A stretch of DNA of 10,919 nucleotides from Nocardioides sp. (GCA_030452025.1 JAKDNC010000065.1:1-10919); one strand, 5' to 3'. Shown: positions 1-6,919, numbered from the stretch's first letter. Numbers and translations: made by a program. Notes: generated by a model not told the origin, from the letters alone.

Positions 1-20
1 ACCGGCCCCGGGGCGGCCGA

Positions 21-812
21 CTACAGCCGCTCGCGCAGCCATGCGAAGTCGGCGAGGTGTTCCTGGGCACCCCCGGGCGTCTCGCAGACGACGGGGGCCT
101 TGGCATCGCGGATCACCGAGGCCAGCAGGTCGGCCTCGATGTGTCCCTGGCCGAAGTTCGTGTGCCGGTCGGCCCCGGAGTCGAAGGCGTCGCGGCTGTC
201 GTTGGCGTGGACCAGGTCGATCCGTCCGGTGATGGCGAGTACGTCGTCCACGACGGTCTCCAGCGAGTTTCCGCCCGCGTGCGCGTGGCAGGTGTCCAGG
301 CAGAATCCGACATTCTCGGCACCGTCGGCCTGCGCAATCGCGTCCCAGACGCCCTTGATCCGCTCGAGGTAGCGAGTCATCGCGTTGTCGCCGCCGGCGG
401 TGTTCTCGATCAGCAGCGGGATCTTGATGTCGGTGGCTGCGATCGCCTTGCGCCAGTTGTCGAATCCGATGGCAGAGTCCTCGTCGTCCTTGAGGTGGCC
501 TCCGTGCACGATCAGGCCCTTGGCGCCGATCGAGGCTGCGGCGTCCATGTGGGACTGGATCAGCTTGCGGCTGGGGATCCGGAGCCGGTTGTTCGTGGTG
601 GCGACGTTGATCAGGTAGGGCGCGTGGACGTAGAGGTCGACCCCGGCTTCCTCGGCGTCGGACTTGAGGCCCTCGGCGCCGCCGGCGTACTCGATCACGG
701 GGCCCTTGTAGGACTGCGGGTTGCCGAGGAAGAACTGGACCACCGAGGTGTCGCGGGCCTTCGCCTCCGCGATCGGGTCGGTCTGGTCCACGTGAGCGCC
801 GATGGAGATCAT
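21..812 (-). CDS. nfo: Endonuclease IV (AP endonuclease, Nfo family)
   Basis: Apurinic/apyrimidinic endonuclease of base-excision repair: it cuts DNA 5' of abasic sites using a trinuclear zinc centre. The 263-residue protein is a full-length TIM barrel and begins MISIGAHV, matching the family N-terminus. All nine expected zinc ligands can be placed: H63 (HAPY), H103 (VHGGH), E136 (IEN), D173 and H176 (DTCHAH), H202 (VHAND), D215 and H217 (DRH) and E244 (CETPG). The ATG at 810-812 is chosen because the family homology starts there. An in-frame ATG at 819-821 is a possible alternative, and a longer extension to 875 is low-complexity and unlikely. It is divergent from the luciferase-like gene across about 85 bases. 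This is a housekeeping gene with no evident link to the monooxygenase operon. The family call is firm; only the start is uncertain. Confidence 0.95.
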   Translation of the reverse strand: MISIGAHVDQTDPIAEAKARDTSVVQFFLGNPQSYKGPVIEYAGGAEGLKSDAEEAGVDLYVHAPYLINVATTNNRLRIPSRKLIQSHMDAAASIGAKGLIVHGGHLKDDEDSAIGFDNWRKAIAATDIKIPLLIENTAGGDNAMTRYLERIKGVWDAIAQADGAENVGFCLDTCHAHAGGNSLETVVDDVLAITGRIDLVHANDSRDAFDSGADRHTNFGQGHIEADLLASVIRDAKAPVVCETPGGAQEHLADFAWLRERL

Positions 813-897
813 GGCCCCCATCGTAGGCCGCGCGGCGGGGGCCGCCGGCGCGGGACGTGAGCGGGATGAATCCACGGCGCACGCACGTTCTCCGAGA
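813..897. promoter_or_regulatory. Divergent intergenic region between nfo and the luciferase-like gene
   Basis: This 85-base GC-rich region must hold promoters for both divergent genes unless one is read from elsewhere. No convincing -35/-10 pair or ribosome binding site is visible for either gene, which fits leaderless or weak-leader starts common in actinomycetes. At its right edge an inverted repeat, GAGAGT (894-899), GAA, ACTCTC (903-908), lies over the proposed GTG start at 898. Confidence 0.4.
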
Positions 898-1905
898 GTG
901 AAACTCTCCCTCCTCGACCGTTCCCGGACCCGCGCCGGCGAGACCGACGGGGCCGCGCTGCGGCACTCGGTGGACCGGGCCGTGGCTGCCGAGGCGGCCG
1001 GCTACCACCGATTCTGGGTGGCCGAGCACCATGCCGTGCCCGGCATCGCGTCGGGGGCACCCGGCGTACTCCTCGCAGCTGTCGGCGCGGCCACCTCGAC
1101 GATCCGGCTCGGCTCCGGCGGCGTGATGCTGCCGCACCACCAGCCGCTGGTGGTCGCCGAGCAGTTCCTGATGCTCGAGGCGTTGTACGCCGGCCGGGTC
1201 GACGTCGGTCTGGGCCGTTCGCCGGCGTTCACCGCCCCGGTCCGTGCTGCGATGCGCGAGGACAGTGTCGACTCTTTGGGTGGCGTCTCGTTAGGGGCCG
1301 ACTCGTTCGAGGCCGACCTCGCCGAGCTCCGTTCCTACTTCGACGGGACGGCCGCGGTCACCGCGCGCCCCGCCGCGGACACCTCACGTGAGCCGATCCC
1401 GATGTTCGTCCTGGCCACCGGCAAGGGAATCGAGGTTGCGGCCCGTGGTGGTTTTCCGGTGGTGCTCGGCGGCCCGGTCCTGGACCGCCCCGGGCTCGCG
1501 GATCTCCTCTCCGCCTATCGCCGTGACTTCCGGCCGCACGCGGCCGCCATGGACGCGCCCCGGGTCACGGTCTCCCTCGACGTCACGATCGCCGGGACCG
1601 ATGCCGAGGCACGCGAGCTCGCCCTACCGGAGGCGTGGGCGATGGCCCGGGCGCGACAGAGCGGATCGTTCCCTGCGCTGGAGTCGATCGCCGCGATCCG
1701 CGACCGGCACTGGTCCCGGCAGGTCACCGAGCGGGTCGAGCGGTCCCTCGACCGGGCCGTCGCCGGGACCGCAGGGACGGTACGCCGCCGGCTCGAGGAG
1801 ATCGCCGAACGCACCGGGGCCGAGGAACTGCTCGCCTCGACGTCCACTTTCGACCGCGAGGCGCTCCTGGCCTCGGACCGGGAGCTGGCCCGGCTGCTGT
1901 CGTGA
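898..1905 (+). CDS. Luciferase-like flavin- or F420-dependent monooxygenase/oxidoreductase
   Basis: A 335-residue member of the bacterial luciferase-like (LLM) TIM-barrel family. Such enzymes use reduced FMN or coenzyme F420; the substrate cannot be told from sequence. The protein starts MKLSLLDRS, the usual opening of the family's MsnO8-like branch. It has WVAEHH at residues 40-45, GSGGVMLPHH at 72-81 and GRVDVGLGRSP at 99-109, all typical of the family's cofactor-binding barrel. The GTG at 898 is chosen because homology begins exactly there. The in-frame extension back to an ATG at 802 is rich in Ala, Gly and Arg and overlaps the start of nfo, so it is rejected. No good ribosome binding site precedes the GTG. 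The stop lies 55 bases before the small monooxygenase-fold gene, suggesting co-transcription. Family is sure; electron donor and role are unknown. Confidence 0.87.
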   Translation: MKLSLLDRSRTRAGETDGAALRHSVDRAVAAEAAGYHRFWVAEHHAVPGIASGAPGVLLAAVGAATSTIRLGSGGVMLPHHQPLVVAEQFLMLEALYAGRVDVGLGRSPAFTAPVRAAMREDSVDSLGGVSLGADSFEADLAELRSYFDGTAAVTARPAADTSREPIPMFVLATGKGIEVAARGGFPVVLGGPVLDRPGLADLLSAYRRDFRPHAAAMDAPRVTVSLDVTIAGTDAEARELALPEAWAMARARQSGSFPALESIAAIRDRHWSRQVTERVERSLDRAVAGTAGTVRRRLEEIAERTGAEELLASTSTFDREALLASDRELARLLS

Positions 1906-1960
1906 GTGCCAGTCTCAAAACGAGATGGCCGAGCCGGCACCGGGGTGCTTTGCTTGGCCG

Positions 1961-2284
1961 ATGATCTTCATCACCGCCAAATTCCGGGTCCACCCTGAAC
2001 ACTCCGACAGCTGGCCCGGCCTTGCCAGGGAGTTCACCGAGGCAACCCGGGCCGAGGAAGGTTGTCTGTGGTTCGATTGGTCGCGGAGCGTGGATGACCC
2101 CGACGAGTATGTCCTGGTCGAGGCCTTCCGTGATGCCGATGCGGGTGGCGTGCACGTGAGTTCGCCGCACTTCAACACCGCCCGGCGGACGTTGCCGGCC
2201 TACTTGGTCGAGACCCCGCGCGTCGTCAACGTCGAGGCGCCCGGCACCGACTGGTCTCAGCTCGGTGAGTTCGCGGTGGGGTGA
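1961..2284 (+). CDS. Antibiotic biosynthesis monooxygenase (ABM/YgiN-like) domain protein, putative quinol monooxygenase
   Basis: A 107-residue single-domain ferredoxin-like-fold protein of the ABM superfamily, usually a homodimer. Members include cofactor-independent quinol monooxygenases such as YgiN. Visible hallmarks are the opening strand MIFITAKFRV, the segment EEGCLWFDWSRS (residues 32-43), the strand DEYVLVEAFRD (48-58) and the conserved HVSSPHF (65-71). The ATG at 1961 is chosen because it starts at the first beta strand. An in-frame ATG at 1925 would add 12 residues with no family similarity. No strong ribosome binding site is seen at either. It follows the luciferase-like gene by 55 bases and converges with the regulator gene, leaving four bases between stop codons. 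A paired role with the upstream flavin enzyme is possible but unproven. Confidence 0.83.
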   Translation: MIFITAKFRVHPEHSDSWPGLAREFTEATRAEEGCLWFDWSRSVDDPDEYVLVEAFRDADAGGVHVSSPHFNTARRTLPAYLVETPRVVNVEAPGTDWSQLGEFAVG

Positions 2285-2288
2285 GCCT

Positions 2289-3974
2289 TCAGTCCACGAT
2301 GCCGAAGTCGCGGATCTTGCGATAGATCGTCGCCCGGGACATTCCCAGAGACTGGGACGCGGCCACCTTGTCGCCTTCGTGGTCCGCCAACGCGAGGATG
2401 ATCGCGTCACGCTCGAGTGCCTCGAGGCGCGACAGGCTGCGGCGCGTGGTGGATCGACACTCCGGCGGCAGGCCGGACACGTCCACCACCCCGGAGCGCC
2501 GGGTGCGCACCACCGACGCCAGCACCCTGGCCAGATGGGTGACGTTGTTGGGCCAGGGCAGCCGCATGAGCTGGTTGATCGCTGACTTGGACAGGATCAA
2601 CTCGGGTGCACCTGCCCGGTTGAGCAGGAATCGAACCAACGCAGGCAGGTCGTCGAGGTGGTGGCGCAGGGGTGGAACGACGACCGTCCGAGGGAAGAAG
2701 TGCAACAGGTGCAACCCGGCCTCGTCGTCGGTCTCGGGCTCCCGGGTGGTCAGGGCGACCCACGGGTCCTGCGCGATCACAGCATTTTGGACGTCCTGGA
2801 GCAGCATGGTGAGCCCGTCGAGCTGCTCGGGGCCCAGTGAGTGCACTCGACAGATGGCCAGGTCGGACCCCGCCACCAACTCGGCGCCGGCACGCTCGAC
2901 GAGGTCCGCGCCCTCGACCTCCGCATCAAAGACGGCGAGGGCCCGTTGTCTTCCGTCGTGGCGGTGCGCGGCGCGGAGAAGGGTCAGTTTGCCCACACCG
3001 GTCTCACCCTGAAGCACGACCCACTCGGTCCTGGCGACGGTTTCGCACACCTCCCGCACGACGTGTTGCCACGTGGCGCTGGTGCCTGCGATCCCCTTCA
3101 GGACCGGGGCTCGTGGGGCGGACGAGGACCGGGGTGCCTGATTCCCCTTGATCTGGATGATCCCACCGGCGAGAGTGTTGCCCACGAACGTCGGCTGGTA
3201 GGACAGGCGCGCGGTGATGCCGCTGGGCAGATCGGCCAGCAGCGTGCCCGGGCGCATCTGCCCCACGGAGTCCCTGGTCTGGTCCAGCAGGGACGCTTGA
3301 TCGTTGGCATCGAAGTGCTGCTGGGCCAGGGCGTTCATCATGAAGATCTGGTTGCCGACCGCGATCACCGGGCCGCCGGAGTGCCTGCAGGCGGCGTAGT
3401 AGCCCCCGAGCAGTGCGGCGTCGAGTTCGTTGGCCCCTTCCAGGATCCGTTCCTTGATGCGGATGGCTGCCAGCTTGGCGAAGGAAAGCAGCAGTGCGTT
3501 CGTGTGCTCCGCCTTGGTGGTGATGTCGATGACGCCGAGTAGCGCCCCGGTGACCGGGTGCGTGATCAACGCTCCCGCGCAGGAGAAGCGTCGGAGGTTC
3601 CCGGTGAAGTGCTCACTCCCGTTGACGAGCATCGGGGCACCGACCTCCAGGGCGGTGCCGATACCGTTCGTGCCGACCTCGTCCTCCGCGTAGCTGAATC
3701 CCGGCGCGAGGTGCACCGCATCGAGAGCGGCCAGCAGGCTCCCGTCGCCGCCACCGCGCTGGAGCACCACGCCGTGGGCGTCGGTGAGGATCAGACAGAC
3801 CGGCTCTCCGACGAGCTGGTCGGAGAGCGACTCGAGCACCGGTCTCGCTGCACGAAGCAGCACCGACTCGTCGCTGGTCCTCTCGACGAACGCCGGCTTT
3901 GGATGGTCCACGTCGACGAGGGAGGCAAGGGACCGCTCCCACGAGACCCGAATGGACTGGGGCATCTCGTTCAT
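2289..3974 (-). CDS. mimR: GAF/AAA+/Fis-type transcriptional regulator, AcoR/MimR-like, of the monooxygenase operon
   Basis: A 561-residue regulator with the AcoR layout. A GAF-like sensor spans roughly residues 55-180 and contains EVGTNGIGTALE and EHF...RFSCAGALITHP. An AAA+ module covers about 295-495. A Fis-type helix-turn-helix lies at 525-560 (KVAASQSLGMSRATIYRKI). Walker A is intact (GETGVGK, 323-329). The acidic Walker B of true bacterial enhancer-binding proteins is replaced by DLAICRVHSL (371-380), no GAFTGA loop is present, and the usual NVREL motif reads NVTHL (477-481). It therefore probably does not act by remodelling sigma-54 holoenzyme, consistent with actinomycetes generally lacking RpoN. 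MimR, the acetone-responsive activator of the mycobacterial mimABCD monooxygenase, is the closest characterised relative I can name. The gene is divergent from prmA across 111 bases, which supports local control. The inducer (ketone, alcohol or other) is inference. Confidence 0.88.
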   Translation of the reverse strand: MNEMPQSIRVSWERSLASLVDVDHPKPAFVERTSDESVLLRAARPVLESLSDQLVGEPVCLILTDAHGVVLQRGGGDGSLLAALDAVHLAPGFSYAEDEVGTNGIGTALEVGAPMLVNGSEHFTGNLRRFSCAGALITHPVTGALLGVIDITTKAEHTNALLLSFAKLAAIRIKERILEGANELDAALLGGYYAACRHSGGPVIAVGNQIFMMNALAQQHFDANDQASLLDQTRDSVGQMRPGTLLADLPSGITARLSYQPTFVGNTLAGGIIQIKGNQAPRSSSAPRAPVLKGIAGTSATWQHVVREVCETVARTEWVVLQGETGVGKLTLLRAAHRHDGRQRALAVFDAEVEGADLVERAGAELVAGSDLAICRVHSLGPEQLDGLTMLLQDVQNAVIAQDPWVALTTREPETDDEAGLHLLHFFPRTVVVPPLRHHLDDLPALVRFLLNRAGAPELILSKSAINQLMRLPWPNNVTHLARVLASVVRTRRSGVVDVSGLPPECRSTTRRSLSRLEALERDAIILALADHEGDKVAASQSLGMSRATIYRKIRDFGIVD

Positions 3975-4085
3975 TGATCAACACAGTAGCCCCGCAACGT
4001 GTGATCCACGTCTCACATTGAGACACCGGCGCCTCCCGGACCCCGGTTTCATGAGTGACCTCACCCCCGACCAAGGAGGCTGAAA
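3975..4085. promoter_or_regulatory. Divergent control region between regulator and prmA
   Basis: These 111 bases separate the divergent regulator and prmA starts, so both promoters should lie here or just inside the genes. Visible dyads are TTGATCAA (3974-3981, touching the regulator start codon), TGTGA (4000-4004) paired with TCACA (4013-4017), and GTCTCA (4010-4015) paired with TGAGAC (4019-4024). The last two overlap and make the best operator candidates for the adjacent regulator. I could not place a reliable -35/-10 pair. The 3' end also carries a 10-codon reading frame (4051-4083) and the prmA ribosome binding site. Confidence 0.5.
4073..4079 (+). promoter_or_regulatory. Ribosome binding site for prmA (TTG start)
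   Basis: AAGGAGG is a perfect Shine-Dalgarno sequence six bases before the TTG at 4086. It decides that this TTG is the prmA start codon, in agreement with the MSRQSLTKAHAKI N-terminus recalled for PrmA proteins. It is the strongest ribosome binding site in the window, fitting high expression of the hydroxylase. Confidence 0.85.
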
Positions 4086-5723
4086 TTGAGCAGACAGAGT
4101 CTCACCAAAGCCCACGCAAAGATCAGTGAGCTCACCTGGGAGCCGACCTTTGCCACTCCGGCAACCCGCTTCGGCACCGACTACACCTTTGAGAAGGCCC
4201 CGAAGAAGGACCCCCTCAAGCAGATCATGCGCTCCTACTTCCCCATGGAGGAGGAGAAGGACAACCGGGTGTACGGCGCCATGGACGGCGCGATCCGCGG
4301 GAACATGTTCCGCCAGGTCCAGCAGCGCTGGATGGAGTGGCAGAAGTTGTTCCTCTCGATCATCCCGTTCCCCGAAATCTCCGCAGCCCGCGCGATGCCG
4401 ATGGCCATCGACGCGGTCCCCAACCCGGAGATCCACAACGGCCTCGCGGTCCAGATGATCGACGAGGTCCGACACTCGACGATCCAGATGAACCTCAAGA
4501 AGCTCTACATGAACAACTACATCGACCCGGCCGGGTTCGACATGAGCTCGAAGGCATTCGCCAACAACTACGCCGGCACCATCGGCCGTCAGTTCGGTGA
4601 GGGGTTCATCACCGGTGACGCGATCACCGCAGCCAACATCTACCTGACGGTCGTGGCGGAAACGGCGTTCACCAACACGCTCTTCGTCGCGATGCCCGAC
4701 GAGGCAGCCGCCAACGGCGACTACCTACTGCCCACGGTCTTCCACTCGGTGCAGTCCGATGAGTCCCGGCACATCTCCAACGGCTACTCCATCCTCCTGA
4801 TGGCGCTGGCCGACGAGCGCAACCGGCCGTTGCTCGAGCGGGACATGCGCTATGCCTGGTGGAACAACCACTGTGTGGTGGACGCCGCGATCGGGACCTT
4901 CATCGAGTACGGCACGAAGGACCGCCGCAAGGACCGTGAGAGCTACGCAGAGATGTGGCAGCGGTGGATCTACGACGACTACTACCGCAGCTACCTGCTG
5001 CCCCTGGAGAAGTACGGGCTGACCATCCCGCACGATCTCGTGGAGGAGTCCTGGAACCGCATCACCAACAAGTTCTACGTGCACGAGGTGGCGCGATTCT
5101 TCGCGACGGGCTGGCCAGTCAACTACTGGCGGATCGACGCGATGACCGACACGGACTTCGAGTGGTTCGAGGAGAAGTACCCCGGGTGGTACTCGCGGTT
5201 CGGCAAGTGGTGGGAAAACTACAACCGGCTGGCCTACCCGGGCCGGAACAAGCCGATCGCGTTCGAGGACGTGGGTTACACCTACCCGCACCGGTGCTGG
5301 ACGTGCATGGTTCCGTGCCTCATCCACGAGGACATGGTCACCGACAAGGTCGATGACCAGTGGCGCACCTACTGTTCGGAGACGTGCCACTGGACCGATG
5401 CAGTCGCGTTCCGCAGCGAGTACGAGGGCAAGGCGACCCCCAACATGGGCCGGCTCACTGGTTTCCGTGAGTGGGAGACGCTGCATCACGAGAAGGACCT
5501 CGCGGACATCATCTCTGACCTTGGTTATGTCAGGGACGACGGCAAGACCCTCATCCCGCAACCGCACCTGGACCTGGACGACCCGAAGAAGATGTGGACG
5601 CTCGACGACGTCCGTGGCATCCAGTTCGCCAGCCCCAACATCACGTTGAACGCGATGTCGGACAAGGAGCGTGAGGCTCACCTGGCTGAGTACGCGGCGA
5701 ACGGCACCCACGCCGTCGCCTGA
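4086..5723 (+). CDS. prmA: Propane monooxygenase hydroxylase large (alpha) subunit
   Basis: Catalytic subunit of a soluble di-iron monooxygenase that inserts one oxygen atom of O2 into propane or related substrates in the cytoplasm. The 545-residue protein has the full di-iron ligand set: E97, E127 and H130 (DEVRH), E192 (AET), E226 and H229 (DESRH). The spacings of 30 and 34 residues between paired ligands match methane monooxygenase MmoX. A C-terminal cysteine group (C404, C407, C411, C430, C434) resembles the YHS-type metal-binding tail of phenol and toluene hydroxylases. The sequence closely resembles, from memory, PrmA of Gordonia and Rhodococcus, placing it in the group-5 class with propane and tetrahydrofuran monooxygenases. 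The start is TTG, supported by a perfect ribosome binding site. It is first in the operon, and a strong hairpin follows it before prmB. The substrate range (propane, other alkanes, ethers, ketones, phenol) cannot be read from sequence. Confidence 0.97.
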   Translation: MSRQSLTKAHAKISELTWEPTFATPATRFGTDYTFEKAPKKDPLKQIMRSYFPMEEEKDNRVYGAMDGAIRGNMFRQVQQRWMEWQKLFLSIIPFPEISAARAMPMAIDAVPNPEIHNGLAVQMIDEVRHSTIQMNLKKLYMNNYIDPAGFDMSSKAFANNYAGTIGRQFGEGFITGDAITAANIYLTVVAETAFTNTLFVAMPDEAAANGDYLLPTVFHSVQSDESRHISNGYSILLMALADERNRPLLERDMRYAWWNNHCVVDAAIGTFIEYGTKDRRKDRESYAEMWQRWIYDDYYRSYLLPLEKYGLTIPHDLVEESWNRITNKFYVHEVARFFATGWPVNYWRIDAMTDTDFEWFEEKYPGWYSRFGKWWENYNRLAYPGRNKPIAFEDVGYTYPHRCWTCMVPCLIHEDMVTDKVDDQWRTYCSETCHWTDAVAFRSEYEGKATPNMGRLTGFREWETLHHEKDLADIISDLGYVRDDGKTLIPQPHLDLDDPKKMWTLDDVRGIQFASPNITLNAMSDKEREAHLAEYAANGTHAVA

Positions 5724-5735
5724 CACACCGTCGAT

Positions 5736-5771
5736 CCGGTGGCGCCACCCCAGATGGCGTGGCGCCACCGG
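5736..5771 (+). repeat. Intercistronic hairpin between prmA and prmB
   Basis: CCGGTGGCGCCAC (5736-5748) and its exact reverse complement GTGGCGCCACCGG (5759-5771) are separated by ten bases. They give a 13-bp, very GC-rich stem. Each arm also contains its own palindrome around TGGCGCCA, so alternative or dimeric pairings are possible. No run of T follows, so it is not a classical intrinsic terminator. It lies 12 bases after the prmA stop and well before the prmB ribosome binding site. A role in mRNA stability or partial attenuation is plausible. Confidence 0.8.
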
Positions 5772-5807
5772 GTTCTCTCGATTCATCCAGATCGCTCGAC
5801 CCTCGAC

Positions 5808-5813
5808 GAAGGA
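5808..5813 (+). promoter_or_regulatory. Ribosome binding site for prmB (GTG start)
   Basis: GAAGGA lies six bases before the GTG at 5820 and fixes the prmB start. An upstream in-frame GTG at 5739 falls inside the intercistronic hairpin, has no ribosome binding site and would add 27 residues unlike any ferredoxin-reductase N-terminus. Confidence 0.75.
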
Positions 5814-5819
5814 CATTCC

Positions 5820-6869
5820 GTGGTCGCTAAGCACGTCATCAATTTTGAGCCGGTTGACATTGAGATGGAGGTTGACGAAGACGAGGTCATCCTCGACGCA
5901 GCCTTTCGGCAAGGGATTCACCTGATGCACGGCTGCCGCGAGGGCCAGTGCTCGGCGTGCAAGTCCTATGTCTTGGACGGCGAGATCCAGATGGATCGCT
6001 ACTCGACGTTCGCGTGCAATGACGCTGAGGCCGATGAGGGCTACGTGTTGCTGTGCCGGTCTCACGCCTACAGCGATTGCACCATCGAGCTGCTCAACTT
6101 CGACGAGGATGAGCTGCTCGGCGGGATCCCCATCCAAGACGTGATGACGCGGATCGCGGCGATCGAACCAATGACTCGCGACATCGTCTCGTTGCGTCTC
6201 GCCGCAACCGAACCAGCTACGTATGACTTCAAGCCGGGGCAGTACGCCGACCTGACCATCCCCGGCACTGACGAGAGTCGCTCGTTCTCGATGGCGACGA
6301 CGCAGTCGACGCCGGGCCAGGTCGAATTCCTGATCAAGAAATACCCGGGCGGGAGATTCTCCGCCCTCCTTGACGGTGACTTGTCGGTGGGTGACGAGAT
6401 CAAGATGACCGGCCCCTACGGCTCGTTCACCCTCAAGGAGGGGCACGTGCTCCCGGTCGTGTGCATCGGCGGCGGGGCGGGAATGGCGCCCATCTTGTCC
6501 CTGCTCCGGCACCTCAACGAGACCGAGAGCACCAGGCCGGTGCGCTTCTACTACGGCGCGCGTACTGCCGATGACCTGTTCTACGTGGAGCAGATCATGG
6601 CTCTGGGCCAGGGCCTGAGGGATTTCGAGTTCGTGGTGTGTCTTTCCGAGACCATGCCGGAGGACCCCTCGGCGTATCCGTTCGCGGCCGAGGCCGGCAA
6701 CGTCACCGACGTGGTGGCGCGGCGCGAGGAGGCGCTGAACAAGGCCGAGGTCTACCTGTGCGGTCCGCCGCCGATGGTGGACGCGGCAATGGAGTTCCTC
6801 GAGGTGCACGGGGTGCCGCAGGACCAGGTCTTCCACGATTCGTTCACCAGCCCCGTCACAGGGGACTGA
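5820..6869 (+). CDS. prmB: Propane monooxygenase reductase ([2Fe-2S]/FAD/NAD)
   Basis: Electron-transfer component carrying electrons from NAD(P)H through FAD and a [2Fe-2S] cluster to the PrmA/PrmC hydroxylase. The 349-residue protein has an N-terminal plant-type ferredoxin domain with cluster ligands C39, C44, C47 and C79. Next is an FAD-binding barrel with RSFSMA (154-159), then an NAD-binding domain with GGGAGMAP (217-224) and CGPPPM (314-319). Order and length match MmoC/PrmB reductases. GTG at 5820 is chosen for its ribosome binding site and because homology begins at KHVINFEPV. Third-position GC drops somewhat over the first forty codons, which may keep the initiation region unstructured. 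It stands 96 bases after prmA, past a strong hairpin, and 50 bases before prmC. Confidence 0.96.
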   Translation: MVAKHVINFEPVDIEMEVDEDEVILDAAFRQGIHLMHGCREGQCSACKSYVLDGEIQMDRYSTFACNDAEADEGYVLLCRSHAYSDCTIELLNFDEDELLGGIPIQDVMTRIAAIEPMTRDIVSLRLAATEPATYDFKPGQYADLTIPGTDESRSFSMATTQSTPGQVEFLIKKYPGGRFSALLDGDLSVGDEIKMTGPYGSFTLKEGHVLPVVCIGGGAGMAPILSLLRHLNETESTRPVRFYYGARTADDLFYVEQIMALGQGLRDFEFVVCLSETMPEDPSAYPFAAEAGNVTDVVARREEALNKAEVYLCGPPPMVDAAMEFLEVHGVPQDQVFHDSFTSPVTGD

Positions 6870-6919
6870 GCACAACCATCTCATCCATCCATGCGGACCA
6901 CACCAGGGAGTTGACAGAC

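Noticed and set aside
57..860. Plus-strand open frame opposite nfo
   Set aside because: Antisense shadow of endonuclease IV, in which all nine metal ligands are in frame on the minus strand.
1388..1960. Upstream extension of the ABM-fold gene overlapping the luciferase-like gene
   Set aside because: The extra residues are Arg/Ser/Pro-rich out-of-frame translation of the luciferase-like gene; homology begins at the ATG at 1961.
2285..2288. Bidirectional terminator between the converging ABM and regulator genes
   Set aside because: Only four bases separate the stop codons, and I saw no stem-loop with a T-run spanning the junction.
2841..3542. Plus-strand open frame opposite the regulator gene
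   Set aside because: Shadow of the regulator; no recognisable domain, and the real gene has GAF, Walker A and helix-turn-helix motifs in frame.
4000..4017. CRP/GlxR-type binding site (TGTGA ... TCACA)
   Set aside because: The half-sites are eight bases apart instead of the six required by CRP-family proteins, so it is kept only as a generic operator dyad.
5736..5771. Rho-independent terminator after prmA
   Set aside because: The stem is strong but no T-run follows, and prmB-prmD are essential partners that must be transcribed with prmA.
5820..5940. Lower third-position GC at the prmB 5' end as a sign of recent transfer
   Set aside because: The dip is modest and limited to the first forty or so codons, which is common near translation starts; the rest of prmB matches its neighbours.
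4725..6884. A very long open frame (719 codons) on the minus strand opposite prmA and prmB
   Set aside because: It is antisense to two genes with clear catalytic motifs. Its composition, rich in Val, Arg, His and Leu without domain signatures, is what high third-position GC produces on the opposite strand.
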